This document shows, piece after piece, positions 51,438-62,561 of a DNA stretch of 64,000 bases (within the stretch, counting starts at the first letter, position 1; each line of letters begins with the position of its first letter). The notes under the pieces were generated by a model. The model was given only the letters and a program-made list of their open reading frames with translations, made no database searches and was not told where the DNA came from. Both the position numbers and the translations under genes were made by a program. Source of the stretch: an uncultured Aquimarina sp. (lineage in GTDB: Bacteria; Bacteroidota; Bacteroidia; Flavobacteriales; Flavobacteriaceae); contig CANMLU010000010.1 in the NCBI GenBank assembly GCA_947498815.1, positions 1 to 64,000 on the forward strand, in the 5' to 3' direction.

Positions 51438-54400
51438 TTATTTCACAATCACCTTTCTAATTGCATTTCCGTAAGGAGTTTCTAACACCATTGCATATAT
51501 TCCTGATGCTACTTGCATATTAAAAGGTATTTCATACGTTTTATTACCTGCTGCTTTTTCATGGGCAAGCAAGGTGTTGTTGGTTAAATTAAATATTTTT
51601 AAGCTGATTTCTTTTTTATCTTTCAACACCACTTTTACAGCAAATTTACCGTCGGAAGGGTTTGGGTATACACTAAATTCTTGAACGCCGGTCGAATTCT
51701 CTGAAGTAGTTATGTCACCATCTGGTTGTTGTTGACCCAGATCTTCACCTTTTATAACCAACACTTTTTGCGTGTATATATCCTGACAATCTCCGAACTG
51801 TGCAAGTACCGAGATTTCATATTCACCTTCGTTTTCAAAATAGAGTTCGATAAGGTCCTGATCTCTGGTTACAACTTGAGCAGTTTCGGGCACAATCCAT
51901 TCGATTGTGTCTGGAGCAGGATAGGTTACATCTATGATGGTAAAAGTCTCATTGGTGATTACCTGACTGGCGTATAAGAATTCTGCTTTAATTTCGGCAT
52001 CTACTGCTTTTACTACTACTGTATCTTCTGCTACACACCCAATCGACGTTGTTACTATCACAGAATAGATTCCTGCTTTGTCTATGGTTATGTTGGCTTG
52101 ATCACTTTTAAATCCATTATCTGAAGTCCAGCTATACGTTGCACTAGGATCATCGATTTTTGCGGAAAAAGAAGTAGTTTGATTGACACAAATGGTTTTA
52201 TCTTCTCCCAGATCAACACGTACAGGATCAGGATCTATGAGTTCATAGGTACGTACCAGGGTTCTGTTGTCAAATCCAAGTATGGTTACTGTATAGGATC
52301 CGGCGCATAGCTCTGTGATTAGTTGAGTTGTAGCTCCATTATCCCATTGATAAGTAAAATTACCTTGGCCTTTATTGACTTCTAGAGCTATGCTTCCATC
52401 ACATCCCTGGAAACATGTTGGATTAACGATCTGTGACTCTACAATATCGGGTTGAGTTATCTCATAAGAAGCTTCAAGAATACAATCACTACCATCTTTA
52501 ATAGTTACTTGATAGGTATCTGCGCTTAATTGATTGATCGTACTGGTATTACCTATCATGGCGTTGTCTGATAGACGTTTCCATGTAATATCATAAGGTT
52601 GGGCTCCTCCTGTAAGTTGCAATTCTATTTTTCCATCTCCACTTTCAAAGGCAGTTAGATGAGTTGGTTTATATTTTTGAATTTGTAATTGATTCTTTTG
52701 ATTGCGTACAGCAATATGTTTTTCGGCAAAACAACCTTTATCATCTTCCACCTGGATGATATATGTTCCAGTAGTCAGGTTTTGTATGTCTTGGGTTGTC
52801 TCTCCATTGTTCCAAACGATGGTATAAGGAGGTGTACCTCCAACAATACTCACATCAATAGTTCCGCTACTTTCTCCAAAACATACAACAGGAATTACAT
52901 TTTCTTCTTTGATTTCGAGCAAATCAGGTTCTGTAATATCAAATATATCTGAAGTGATTATTGCTCCACCTTCATCACTTACAGTAACGGTATACTTACC
53001 AGGTTCTAACTTTTCTATAGTCGAATCTGTATTGGGTCTAGAGAATTGGGTATCTCCTTCTTTACTCCATGCATAGGAGTATTTACCATATCCACCGATG
53101 ACTACAACCGATATTTGGGCATCATTATACTTATAACAGGTACTATTCGTAGTATTGCTGCTTTCGATTTTTAAAGGCTCCGGTTGTTTGATGACAATAG
53201 GTTTAGAGAGTGTTGCATCACATAGTATTGCATCGATAAACTCTAGGGTGTATTCTCCTGCTTCCAGATCAGTTAATCTGGTATTGGTAGAACCAGCAGA
53301 AGGAGTAAAGGGAGCCCCATCTTTAAACCAACTAAATGCTGTTATTCCTGTATTATTGAGTACTCCAATCTCTAAGATACCAGCATTTCCATCAAAAATG
53401 ATATTATCTACATGAGAAGCTTCGATTTCAAATACTTCAACACTTACCAGAGGTTCTTCCACTTCGATGATTTGAGTATTCGTAACTGCACATTTACCAT
53501 TATAGGTGATTTGATAGTCATAGTACCCCGCTTCCAAATCTATTATTTTAGTATTGGTAGAACCTGTTGGAGGTGTAAAAGGGTCTCCATTTTTGGTCCA
53601 TATTGTTTCGTATAAGGAGGGGTCTGGAGTTATACCTGGCAATGCTCCTCCATTGATGTCAAGTTCGATGATTCCATCGTTTCCACCTCTACAGGTGACA
53701 TCGGTTATCTTAGGAGTTTGTGCTAAGGTAATCTCTAAAGGTGACTCCAATGTATAACTATCAATAAACGGAGTGCCATTTTTATCTTTTATGGTTACTT
53801 TATATACTCCTGATTTAACTCCGGATATAGTTTTACTGGTCGTGTTTTGATATTCCCATAAATATGTATAGCTATCATCTACTTCTGATGCACCGCCAAA
53901 TCCTTGAGCGGTAATGTTTGCAGTACTATCATGACAATCCAAGGTTTTCGGAGATGTGCTAAATTGAATACGCAGTGCTTCTAAGTCTACAATGGTATAG
54001 GTAACCGGATCCGATGCACATCCATTACTATCCGTTACGATAATAGTATATTTTCCTTGTCCTATTCCAGCAAGATCTTGATTACTAGAGTAAAATGTGT
54101 CATTAGGAGGGGTTCCTTTGGTCCACCGATATGTGTAGCCCCCAGATCCACCTGTAGTAAAGATATCGATAGCTCCATCGGTTGCTCCAGGTTGAGTAGG
54201 TCTAAAAGGGTTATTCAGATTTGCAGGATTTAATTCTACCTTTGGCTTGGAAGTAGCTAGATCTCTTACAGTAATAAGAGTACTTGGTTTTGTACATCCC
54301 TTATCGTCCTTGATTGTAATGGTATAGGTACCACTTGCAAGGTTATTAAAGATATTCGAAGTTTGGTAGTTAGTACCTCCATTTATTGAGTATTGGTAAG

Positions 54401-55556
54401 GTGGTACTCCACCATTAGCAGCCAATGAAGTGGTTGCGGTTATAACTCCTTGTTTACCTCCAAAACAATTATTATTTGTAGGAGTACCACTAACCGAAAG
54501 CGGTGGTGGAGATTTGATTTCAAAAGATGTACTGGTCTCGTCTGCATTTGGATTACTAGACGGGTCACTACCGTTTTTTGAGATCCATCGCATTCGGTAG
54601 ATACCATCGGGTAATGTATTACCCCAGATTAACGTTCTGTTAGTAAGTTGGTTAGGGAGAATGATTCGATTTCCACCTTCTGAATAGGTTGCGAATCCAA
54701 TACCAGGACCAAAGTTTTTTTCTATATAGACTAACATTCTTTCATTTTTTGCTGGATCCAAAACACGATCAAATTGAGCGGTAAAACCACCCTTTTCACC
54801 ATTACATGTGGGTTGGTTGGCGGTTGGGCCCGATGATAACCCAGGTGAACAAGCAATGAAGGTGTATGTCCATGATCTAACCCTTGATGAACAAATTTTA
54901 TACCTTAAGTTTACATTGTCACCAAGTTTGGCTTCCGGAAAATCTTCTAGACCTAAAGTGATAGTACTTTTTCCAAAAGATGGGCTATGCACTTTCCAGG
55001 GATTGTTGCCAACACGATATTCCCATACATGCGTGCCTGAAAGTGGAGGGTTCACAGTTAAAGTAAATTTTTCACAGATTTCTGAATTCGTTGGCAGGGA
55101 TGATGTCACATCCATATTTGGTAATACCGAAATATTGTAAGCTTTAAAATCTGATGTGGTATTGCAAAATTTTATTCTTTGATCATTATCTCCATAATTT
55201 CCGATCCAGCATCTACCTCCATTTATTATCTTATACCAACAAAAGTTGCTAATTGGTTCGTCATAAGTTCCAGAATGTGATCGAGTTAATATAATATCTG
55301 GCATATATGGTAAGTTAAAATTATAAACATTCCAATCGGCATCCGAACTATTGGTTTGTGAATTGGCTAAAATAATAAAATCGGTATATTTCGTGCCATC
55401 ATACCTAGCTACCTGTAAAGTACCTCTTCTCGGAGCAGGATTTGATGTTCCTTCCCCTCCAGGTTCTCCAGATACTGTTATGGTATAGGTTAACTGCCCA
55501 TACATTGTTGCACATGAAAATAAACCTAACAGCATAATTAAAATATTCTTTCTCAT
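51438..55556 (-). CDS. SprB-repeat protein with type IX secretion C-terminal domain
   Basis: A 1372-residue secreted protein. After the signal peptide (about 1-20, ending MYGQ) and an N-terminal region (about 20-340) come about nine SprB-type repeats of roughly 70-90 residues, each ending in a pattern like GTYTITIKDDKGC (e.g. CFGGKQG, CRGGNDG, CFGESSG, CFQGCDG starts). A PKD/Ig-like region (about 1125-1270: EDKTICVNQTTSFSAK, NEGEYEISV) and a type A sorting C-terminal domain (about 1295-1372: FSVYPNPSDGKF, GIYAMVLETPYGNAIRKVIVK) finish it. The last domain directs T9SS export and surface attachment. SprB-type repeats are known from gliding adhesins. It is last in the cluster; the upstream gene starts 10 bases away. 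Confidence 0.93.
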   Translation of the reverse strand: MRKNILIMLLGLFSCATMYGQLTYTITVSGEPGGEGTSNPAPRRGTLQVARYDGTKYTDFIILANSQTNSSDADWNVYNFNLPYMPDIILTRSHSGTYDEPISNFCWYKIINGGRCWIGNYGDNDQRIKFCNTTSDFKAYNISVLPNMDVTSSLPTNSEICEKFTLTVNPPLSGTHVWEYRVGNNPWKVHSPSFGKSTITLGLEDFPEAKLGDNVNLRYKICSSRVRSWTYTFIACSPGLSSGPTANQPTCNGEKGGFTAQFDRVLDPAKNERMLVYIEKNFGPGIGFATYSEGGNRIILPNQLTNRTLIWGNTLPDGIYRMRWISKNGSDPSSNPNADETSTSFEIKSPPPLSVSGTPTNNNCFGGKQGVITATTSLAANGGVPPYQYSINGGTNYQTSNIFNNLASGTYTITIKDDKGCTKPSTLITVRDLATSKPKVELNPANLNNPFRPTQPGATDGAIDIFTTGGSGGYTYRWTKGTPPNDTFYSSNQDLAGIGQGKYTIIVTDSNGCASDPVTYTIVDLEALRIQFSTSPKTLDCHDSTANITAQGFGGASEVDDSYTYLWEYQNTTSKTISGVKSGVYKVTIKDKNGTPFIDSYTLESPLEITLAQTPKITDVTCRGGNDGIIELDINGGALPGITPDPSLYETIWTKNGDPFTPPTGSTNTKIIDLEAGYYDYQITYNGKCAVTNTQIIEVEEPLVSVEVFEIEASHVDNIIFDGNAGILEIGVLNNTGITAFSWFKDGAPFTPSAGSTNTRLTDLEAGEYTLEFIDAILCDATLSKPIVIKQPEPLKIESSNTTNSTCYKYNDAQISVVVIGGYGKYSYAWSKEGDTQFSRPNTDSTIEKLEPGKYTVTVSDEGGAIITSDIFDITEPDLLEIKEENVIPVVCFGESSGTIDVSIVGGTPPYTIVWNNGETTQDIQNLTTGTYIIQVEDDKGCFAEKHIAVRNQKNQLQIQKYKPTHLTAFESGDGKIELQLTGGAQPYDITWKRLSDNAMIGNTSTINQLSADTYQVTIKDGSDCILEASYEITQPDIVESQIVNPTCFQGCDGSIALEVNKGQGNFTYQWDNGATTQLITELCAGSYTVTILGFDNRTLVRTYELIDPDPVRVDLGEDKTICVNQTTSFSAKIDDPSATYSWTSDNGFKSDQANITIDKAGIYSVIVTTSIGCVAEDTVVVKAVDAEIKAEFLYASQVITNETFTIIDVTYPAPDTIEWIVPETAQVVTRDQDLIELYFENEGEYEISVLAQFGDCQDIYTQKVLVIKGEDLGQQQPDGDITTSENSTGVQEFSVYPNPSDGKFAVKVVLKDKKEISLKIFNLTNNTLLAHEKAAGNKTYEIPFNMQVASGIYAMVLETPYGNAIRKVIVK

Positions 55557-55565
55557 ACAATTTTT

Positions 55566-57653
55566 TTAATAAACTACTTCTATTTTTTTCCATTCACTAG
55601 TACTACCATCATCATACATTACTTTAAAAGCATAGGTATAAGTAGTATTAGGTATTAAACTTGTATCTATAAAACGTTTTTCATTTGGATCCAAACGTTT
55701 ATAGCGTATAAACTTACTATCTTGTGTTTTTCTGTATATCTGTATTTCTACAGTCCCTTCATCATTTAACCTCCATGTGAGATCTATAAACTTATTTTCT
55801 CTATCCACCTTGGCATATAAACCTTTAACACCAGGTTTTAATAATTTCCCAGGAATGTCTAATACTACTATTGGAGCAGGCACGCTTTCCAAATCACTTT
55901 GGTCTACTGTAATCAAGGTATAATGATACTTTGTACCAGGATTTATTTTTGTGTCTACATAACTGGTAATAGCCCCCTCGGAAGTTTCATATACTTTTTC
56001 CCAAGGTTGTGAAATGGAGTCTATGGCTTTACGCCGATATACTACAGTTGATTTGCGATCATCCGAAGAACTATTAATCCATGAAAGATGTACCTGGCCA
56101 TCTTTTATCTCATACTCCTTAAATACAGGAGAGGTTGGTGGAACTCTATCCGGTTTTTTAAGAATTAATGTGTCTGATGGTACAGATGCATTGTATCGAT
56201 TATCCAAGGCAATTATTCTGTAATATATGTTCTCGTTGAAAGAAGTCATATCTACAGTATCGATATAGTTTTCGGACAAAAGATTTTCTTTATTCAATTT
56301 GGTAAACTCTTGATCAGGGCGGTAGGCTCTTAGGATATCATACCCTTTTAAATCTAACTCTGTATTCTTGCTCCATTGTAAAGCCACCACACCCAAAGTG
56401 TCAATAATACCTCTTAGCTCTTCTGGTTTGGATGGAGGAATACTGTCTACGGGCTGCACCATCACAGGAGGTGATACTTGATAATCCTGATGTTTTCCAA
56501 AAGCTTTTAGCTTAAAGTAATTGATATCATCAAGGGGGCCATAGGTGTATTTGGATTGTGTTGGAGCAATACTATCGACAACAGTTTTGTATGGTCCAAT
56601 AGCTTTGTCAGATTTCAGTAATTCATACTTATTGAGTTTCCACTGTTCTTCCTCAGGAAATTCCCACTGTAATAACACTTGGCTATCAGGAGTAATTTCT
56701 GAAGAAGAGAATAAAGGTTCGCCTTGTAATTCTTTAATACCTGTTAAATGAATCGCATCCGAAGGAGGGCTTTTTTCATTAAAGTAATTCATACCTACAA
56801 TTCGATACCAATATTTTTTATTGAACTCCGGAATAGAATCTGTAAAAGATATTCCTGAATAAGGTGTATCTGCTATTTTTGTGATAGGAGTTTCATTGAG
56901 TTTGTTAAAGGTTATGCCATCCTCAGATCTTTCCAGATCGTAGGCAGTATAATAATCGACCAGTTGATCATATTCCCATACCAATACAAAGGCATTTTTA
57001 TGGTAGTATCCAAAAAAGTCTATAGGTTTGGGCAACTCTTCAACTTCTACGGGGTTAATAAAAACTCCTAGAGAATCAATTTTTATTTTTTCTTTTGGAA
57101 TACCACTTTTTATAGTATAAAAGTATTTTTCATTCGCTTTGATATCCGTATCAGCATACCCAAGGCCTGCGTATTTGGCAGTTTCAAAATCACGATCAAC
57201 AGCAAATAATCCAAAACCAAAACGTTTCTCAAGTTCTTCGCCTTGATAAAAAACTTTTAAAAATTCGTTATCTGTTTCATCACTATTTACATCAAAAGAT
57301 TCTCCATAAATGGCTTGAGCGGCAACTGCTCCCATGTCATTTTGTTGTATAAAACTTTCCCAGACTGGTGCTGGTTTTGGTTTAATGGTATCACCAGATA
57401 AGATTACTTTTTCTGGATACGATAATGGTTTACCATCTCTGGTTATAGTCGTTCTTTCAACGAGGTACCCGTATTCGTTACCATATTTCCAGGCGTACTT
57501 GTCATTTACCGCCCAACGCAATAAAACGGCATCAGAAGTAACTCTGCTTTTTAATATTAATTTTACAGAGACAGAATCTTGCTCCTGTGCCAAAAAATTA
57601 TGACACCATAAACCAAGAATCAAAAACAATATTATTTTGCTATTCAACTTCAT
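55566..57653 (-). CDS. Secreted fibronectin type III-like repeat protein
   Basis: A 695-residue protein with a signal peptide (about 1-22, ending FLAQ). From about residue 25 it holds four to five Fn3-like beta-sandwich domains, visible from repeated patterns such as VLVWEYDQL...YYTAYDLERSEDG, VALQWSKNTELDLKGYDILRA and HLSWINSSSDDRKSTVVYRR, and YHYTLITVDQSDLES at domain ends. It lacks a type IX sorting domain and any enzyme motif, so it is likely a structural or adhesive partner. Its ATG overlaps the stop of the 1613-residue gene by one base (TAATG), which suggests translational coupling and fixed stoichiometry. The next gene follows after 9 bases. Confidence 0.85.
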   Translation of the reverse strand: MKLNSKIILFLILGLWCHNFLAQEQDSVSVKLILKSRVTSDAVLLRWAVNDKYAWKYGNEYGYLVERTTITRDGKPLSYPEKVILSGDTIKPKPAPVWESFIQQNDMGAVAAQAIYGESFDVNSDETDNEFLKVFYQGEELEKRFGFGLFAVDRDFETAKYAGLGYADTDIKANEKYFYTIKSGIPKEKIKIDSLGVFINPVEVEELPKPIDFFGYYHKNAFVLVWEYDQLVDYYTAYDLERSEDGITFNKLNETPITKIADTPYSGISFTDSIPEFNKKYWYRIVGMNYFNEKSPPSDAIHLTGIKELQGEPLFSSSEITPDSQVLLQWEFPEEEQWKLNKYELLKSDKAIGPYKTVVDSIAPTQSKYTYGPLDDINYFKLKAFGKHQDYQVSPPVMVQPVDSIPPSKPEELRGIIDTLGVVALQWSKNTELDLKGYDILRAYRPDQEFTKLNKENLLSENYIDTVDMTSFNENIYYRIIALDNRYNASVPSDTLILKKPDRVPPTSPVFKEYEIKDGQVHLSWINSSSDDRKSTVVYRRKAIDSISQPWEKVYETSEGAITSYVDTKINPGTKYHYTLITVDQSDLESVPAPIVVLDIPGKLLKPGVKGLYAKVDRENKFIDLTWRLNDEGTVEIQIYRKTQDSKFIRYKRLDPNEKRFIDTSLIPNTTYTYAFKVMYDDGSTSEWKKIEVVY

Positions 57654-60600
57654 TAGAAATAATTTTTGTATTTGATAATCGTTTTACTTCCTGTATTTTC
57701 ATGAGGTAACTTGTATTCAAATTCTACTTTATAAGTTTCGATATTGATATACGGAAAATTACCTTCAATGATATATTTGAATTTATTATAGATTTCTTCT
57801 TCAACAGGAGGGTTTTTCAATATATAGCCAGTTACACCAGATCGTAGGCCTATAAAATCTCTTCGGTATGCTGCAGCCAGATTCCATGTAAACGGAAAAT
57901 TCTTTTTCAAATGAGAGTGTTCTGGGTTACTAAGAACTAATTCTCTATATGCATTGGATACCTTGATATTGTACACAGGCACTACATTGTTCTCAATATA
58001 ATTTCTGTCTTCTTCTCGAGCCCAATAATATGGGGCAGGTTTATAGACTAATGGATAAATCTCATTATTAAAATAAGTGTCGGTTAATAGACCTTTTCCG
58101 ACAATAAAAGGAGTGTTATCTGTATAGTTTGTACCTCGTACTTCATTAATGTCAAAAGGTTCAAACTCTGTACCTGCTAACCCTAATCCACCAGCACTTG
58201 GTTGACCATCAATGAATGTATAATAATCTTTAATATCCATAGCCTTCACTTTTTCTTTGAAGGTATTATACTTACTGGTTCCGAAACCAAATTCGAGGCG
58301 AGTATATGATCCAGTATTTGTTACCGTGCCATCAATTTTGTTAGATGTTACGGATACACCATCACCAGAATCAACATAGACTTCTTTTTTGTTATTAGCA
58401 GTACCGCTACCCGTATTTTCTTTTGATGTAACAAGTTTTAAGACTATCTGATCCCTATTTGGTAATTTTGGAATCGAAAAGCTAAGTGTGTTACTTGCAT
58501 TGTTATAAGCAAAATTACTTTTTATAGCCTGCCCGCTCTCGGTTACAAAATATAACTCGTCTTTATAGCCCTTTTGTCCAAATAAATAATCCTGTCCCTT
58601 TTTTAATTGCGCATATCCCTTGGATGTTTCTTTTGGCAGTAGATATCGCTGCCCAATCACTGGATACATTTTCTCAATGTTTCTATGGGCTATATTTGTA
58701 GGAGCTTTTCCTGTAGTAAATGTTGCAGTTTTTGTTTCAAAGGCAGGTGTTCCATTGTTCAAAACAGGTTGCCAGCTTGATCTTGGTTTCTTTTCATCAA
58801 ATCGCACTTTTACTGTAACGGTAATTTTCTTTTCTGAAGGCAGCAGATCATCAGGTTCAAAAATCAGTTGATCCTTGGTATTATTCCATTCTACTTTTCC
58901 TTGGATTTCATTATTTCCTTCTTTAATGGTCAACTCCTCAAAATAGATACGGTATTTTGTGATGCCTGCATCTCCTTCAACCTCTACAATATCATTTACT
59001 GGAAAATTGAAAGCTACTTGAACTGCATCAAAAACATCGATTTTTGTTCGACCATCTTCTGGAACGATATCCGAGATCACATTTAATTCTTGTACTCCCG
59101 TTTTACCAATCATTTCACACTCCTCACCGATGGTAACTTTTAATCTGGCTTTAATCCCAACTCCTAATACTCTAATTTTCACACCTGCATATCCTTTTAC
59201 AAACCATGGGTTAGGTAACTGTCCTTGAGCAAGCACTGCCAGCCCTGCTTTAAGAATTCGCACACGTTTTCTCATACCAAAAAGTTTGATTTGCGCTCCA
59301 AACTCTCCCTGTAAGTAGGCATATAATTGCCCGGTGGCATACCATCCGTCCATACCAATTTTGCCGGATCGACCTTTACAAGTAGTTTCTCCAAAATCAC
59401 GAAGCATTAAGTCAAAACCAACGCCTGCTTGTACAGAAGCATATATAATACCCCAATCATAGGATTTACCCAAAGCAAATTCTGCTCCAAACGCATATCC
59501 AACTCCTTGAGCTAAGCCATTGTTGAAATTTCGTCCGAACAACAATTCATCTCCACTAAGATCGAGGATATCAATCACATTGGCAGGCGGTAAGGCAGGG
59601 TCCGGAAGAATAGTACCGGTCATGAAATAGACATTAATTTTGGCATCAAATACACCAATTGGAAGATCCTTAAGGCCAAACCGCTTGGTAGGGGTTCCAA
59701 CATAAAGGTACCAATCGGTAGGGGAGTTGTAGAACTCCAGATAACCGAATCTGTTCTTTTCACCTGCACCTTTGAATACACCAAGATTAAGAAATACATC
59801 AAACATTCCCCAATAGGTCTTGTTCTTGAAATCAAAATCAATAGCAACTTGTGCTGCGAATTTCTCATTACCAGTTAACATATCAGGAAACACTTTGTCG
59901 GCATAATATTTAAGCCCTTCTTTGTCTAGTGATATATTTTTGAAGCCTTTTTCTTTATCTACTACTTTGGCCTGCATGTCTTCAACAGTTCCAAATGGAC
60001 TTAGCCCATTATAATACCCATCACCATCCATTAGAGCGCCCGCGCCATAGAATCCTATTCTGCGCACACCTCCTCCTTGAGATTTGGAATTGAAAGACAT
60101 TTCTATAGCTACTAACCCGGTAAATGTTGCTGATTTTTTGACCTGAAAAGCCGCTAATGCTTTAAAACCGAAACCGACCGATTTATCAGGAGTGTATTTT
60201 ATTCCTGTGAGAGATTTGCTATCACTACCAAAACCCGATCGATCCATATGATGATATAGGGCTCCACCGATATCAAATATTTCGAAATTTTTATTTTTTG
60301 ATTTAGCGGGCCTTCCATAGGTATCCACAAACCAATAACGATAGTCTTCTTTTCTTCCAAAAATGGCCCTGGATTCCATTTGCAAATTCAAGCCCTCACT
60401 ATATAGGTCTACTTTTCCTTCTAACCCTTTTCCATAGGTAGGATCATCTCTGAAAAAGTATAGTTTACCAGTAAGCTCAAAGGATTTTCTTTTGACATCA
60501 ACGCTTATAGAATCTACTTCTATTTTTTCGTATTTCCATTTCAAGAAATCTCCTTCTTCAAGTTTTCCGATAACACGCAATCGTACATCTCCTTTGATAC

Positions 60601-62494
60601 CAGATTTATCAAGATTGATATAACTATTTAGGCCAATTACGGCTTTATCCCCTTCGCTTTTTACCTTAACATCATACATTCCGAGTTCGAATCCGTATAT
60701 TTTTGGTAACCTCAACGTATCTTTGAATCCCATATACTGGATATGTAGATAGGGTCTTGTTCTGGTTTGGATTTTAAAATTCTGAAAAGAAAGCCCTTCA
60801 AACTCCAGAGATTCTATATCATTAACATTTGAGTTTTTATTAGTAGACGAAATGGTATCCATAGAAGCCTTCTGACTTTTATTGAAAGCCATTAAACCAG
60901 ATAGATTTGCTTCGGGATAGAACTTACCGTTTTCGACTTCAAGTTTAATATAAGATTCGGGAAACAGCTTGGCTTTAGATTTAAAGATGTTAAAATCTAC
61001 ATCCTCTTCAACATCTACCCGCACATTATATTTATCGTCGGCTGTAATCAATCCATGATAAGAAAGCGAACCATTGCCAGTACTATCAGATTTACTAATC
61101 GGAAGTACAATTTTACCATTAAAACCAGCTTTGATAAATCGATTGACTTGTAGGTCAATGTTTAATGAATCTACCGAGAACTGCCATTTTGATGCATTAC
61201 CTTGATTAAGGTTAATCAGGTTTGTAGCAAAAAACTCTCCCGATACTCCAAAATTGTCAATCAACAATCCCTTGGCACCAAAAGTAATACGCTTATTTGA
61301 TTTTAAGATCTTGAATTGAGGGGGCATGGTAATGGTTACCTCTTCACCATAAAAACCTCTCCATATTTCTTTTTGATCTGATAAAAGCAATTGCTGCTCG
61401 TCATAAATTTTTGGAAACTTTACCAAGGGAGAATTTTTGGTATCACTAAGATCCAGTACCACGTTTTTCATCTCGAATCCCCATCCTGGTAGTGGTTTGA
61501 GTTCGAATTTGGGTAAATTAAGTTCGATTAAAAGATCCTGTAGAGATTCTGCTACAATACTAAAACTAGCACCTACATAACTATCATTACCTGCAGGACT
61601 TTTTCCGTCTTGTGGTTTTGTTTGTCCAGGAAATTTTTTCTTACCATTATCGTCCAATGGGATCGCTACTGTTTTGGCAATCCTCACATCGGCTTCGAGG
61701 GCAATTTCTGATACCTTACCGGTACAGTCTATTTTGATATAGGTTTGATTGGTTGAACTACCATCACTTTCTAACCCTCCTTTGAAAGTGATTATCCATT
61801 GTCCGCCATTTTGCCCTACCGGGAAATCACCCAATAGGTTGAGTTGTGCTTCACCATAAATACCACCTTGATGCGATAGCTTTACATTGCTGGCTCCAAA
61901 AAACAGTTCTGTATTTAACTCGCCTAATTCTAATTTGGCAAACAAATCTACCTCGGCATAGTTGGCATGCAATTTTGCTTTTACAATACCAATCGTGATC
62001 GACGAGCTAGGGGACACCTGTTTTTTAAGCCCTACTGGAAACTCTAGCAATTCTTTACCACTGATGATATTAATAAAATTTTCCTGCTTTTTTATTTCTT
62101 CGAACAGTTCTTTGGCTTTGCCTACCAAAGAATCCGTTTTTGGGGTAGGCTTGTATATTTTTTTGATATAGTCCTTGGTAAACTCTGCCAGTCCTTTAAA
62201 GAAGTTTGCCGATGGGGCAGGAGCAACAGCAGATTCTAACTCTGGAAAAGAACGAAATTGCTTCGTTTCATATTTACGAAGCGCATATGAACTACCCGCT
62301 TGATCTACCGCTCTTTTTGCCTTAAAAGCAGCCAATCGCTTTATGGCCTCTGCATCCAGGCCTTTCACGGCCGGATTGGCATATAAAGACGATGCCGTAG
62401 ACTTTTTGGCTACCGATAACGAATCTTTACCACTACTGGCAAAAGTGCTTACCGATAGCAGTAGGGTGAGTATAAGTAGGTAATAGTTTTTCAT
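57653..62494 (-). CDS. 1613-residue secreted beta-rich protein of unknown family
   Basis: Signal peptide about 1-20 (LLLSVSTFASS). The body is beta-rich with long runs of alternating hydrophobic/Gly strands (e.g. GEAQLNLLGDFPVG, FGAKGLLIDNFGVSGEFFA, GFNGKIVLPISKS, ALYHHMDRSGFGSDSKSLTG). A bacterial Ig-like region is probable at about 1135-1245 (VPEDGRTKIDVFDAVQVAFNF to TATFTTGK). The C-terminal 365 residues have no recognised family and end in an aromatic (KYKNYF), as in some outer-membrane proteins. No sorting domain, protease or glycosidase motif was seen. It lies 67 bases downstream of the immunity gene and is coupled to the Fn3 gene. It could be an outer-membrane or surface scaffold. The G+C of its sampled lines is clearly above that of the toxin-immunity DNA. 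Confidence 0.75.
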   Translation of the reverse strand: MKNYYLLILTLLLSVSTFASSGKDSLSVAKKSTASSLYANPAVKGLDAEAIKRLAAFKAKRAVDQAGSSYALRKYETKQFRSFPELESAVAPAPSANFFKGLAEFTKDYIKKIYKPTPKTDSLVGKAKELFEEIKKQENFINIISGKELLEFPVGLKKQVSPSSSITIGIVKAKLHANYAEVDLFAKLELGELNTELFFGASNVKLSHQGGIYGEAQLNLLGDFPVGQNGGQWIITFKGGLESDGSSTNQTYIKIDCTGKVSEIALEADVRIAKTVAIPLDDNGKKKFPGQTKPQDGKSPAGNDSYVGASFSIVAESLQDLLIELNLPKFELKPLPGWGFEMKNVVLDLSDTKNSPLVKFPKIYDEQQLLLSDQKEIWRGFYGEEVTITMPPQFKILKSNKRITFGAKGLLIDNFGVSGEFFATNLINLNQGNASKWQFSVDSLNIDLQVNRFIKAGFNGKIVLPISKSDSTGNGSLSYHGLITADDKYNVRVDVEEDVDFNIFKSKAKLFPESYIKLEVENGKFYPEANLSGLMAFNKSQKASMDTISSTNKNSNVNDIESLEFEGLSFQNFKIQTRTRPYLHIQYMGFKDTLRLPKIYGFELGMYDVKVKSEGDKAVIGLNSYINLDKSGIKGDVRLRVIGKLEEGDFLKWKYEKIEVDSISVDVKRKSFELTGKLYFFRDDPTYGKGLEGKVDLYSEGLNLQMESRAIFGRKEDYRYWFVDTYGRPAKSKNKNFEIFDIGGALYHHMDRSGFGSDSKSLTGIKYTPDKSVGFGFKALAAFQVKKSATFTGLVAIEMSFNSKSQGGGVRRIGFYGAGALMDGDGYYNGLSPFGTVEDMQAKVVDKEKGFKNISLDKEGLKYYADKVFPDMLTGNEKFAAQVAIDFDFKNKTYWGMFDVFLNLGVFKGAGEKNRFGYLEFYNSPTDWYLYVGTPTKRFGLKDLPIGVFDAKINVYFMTGTILPDPALPPANVIDILDLSGDELLFGRNFNNGLAQGVGYAFGAEFALGKSYDWGIIYASVQAGVGFDLMLRDFGETTCKGRSGKIGMDGWYATGQLYAYLQGEFGAQIKLFGMRKRVRILKAGLAVLAQGQLPNPWFVKGYAGVKIRVLGVGIKARLKVTIGEECEMIGKTGVQELNVISDIVPEDGRTKIDVFDAVQVAFNFPVNDIVEVEGDAGITKYRIYFEELTIKEGNNEIQGKVEWNNTKDQLIFEPDDLLPSEKKITVTVKVRFDEKKPRSSWQPVLNNGTPAFETKTATFTTGKAPTNIAHRNIEKMYPVIGQRYLLPKETSKGYAQLKKGQDYLFGQKGYKDELYFVTESGQAIKSNFAYNNASNTLSFSIPKLPNRDQIVLKLVTSKENTGSGTANNKKEVYVDSGDGVSVTSNKIDGTVTNTGSYTRLEFGFGTSKYNTFKEKVKAMDIKDYYTFIDGQPSAGGLGLAGTEFEPFDINEVRGTNYTDNTPFIVGKGLLTDTYFNNEIYPLVYKPAPYYWAREEDRNYIENNVVPVYNIKVSNAYRELVLSNPEHSHLKKNFPFTWNLAAAYRRDFIGLRSGVTGYILKNPPVEEEIYNKFKYIIEGNFPYINIETYKVEFEYKLPHENTGSKTIIKYKNYF

Positions 62495-62561
62495 TCTTTG
62501 TGGTTATTTTTATTTTGGTGCTTTTTGTTTCTTCTGTTTTTCTAAGGTTTGATTGGATGGG

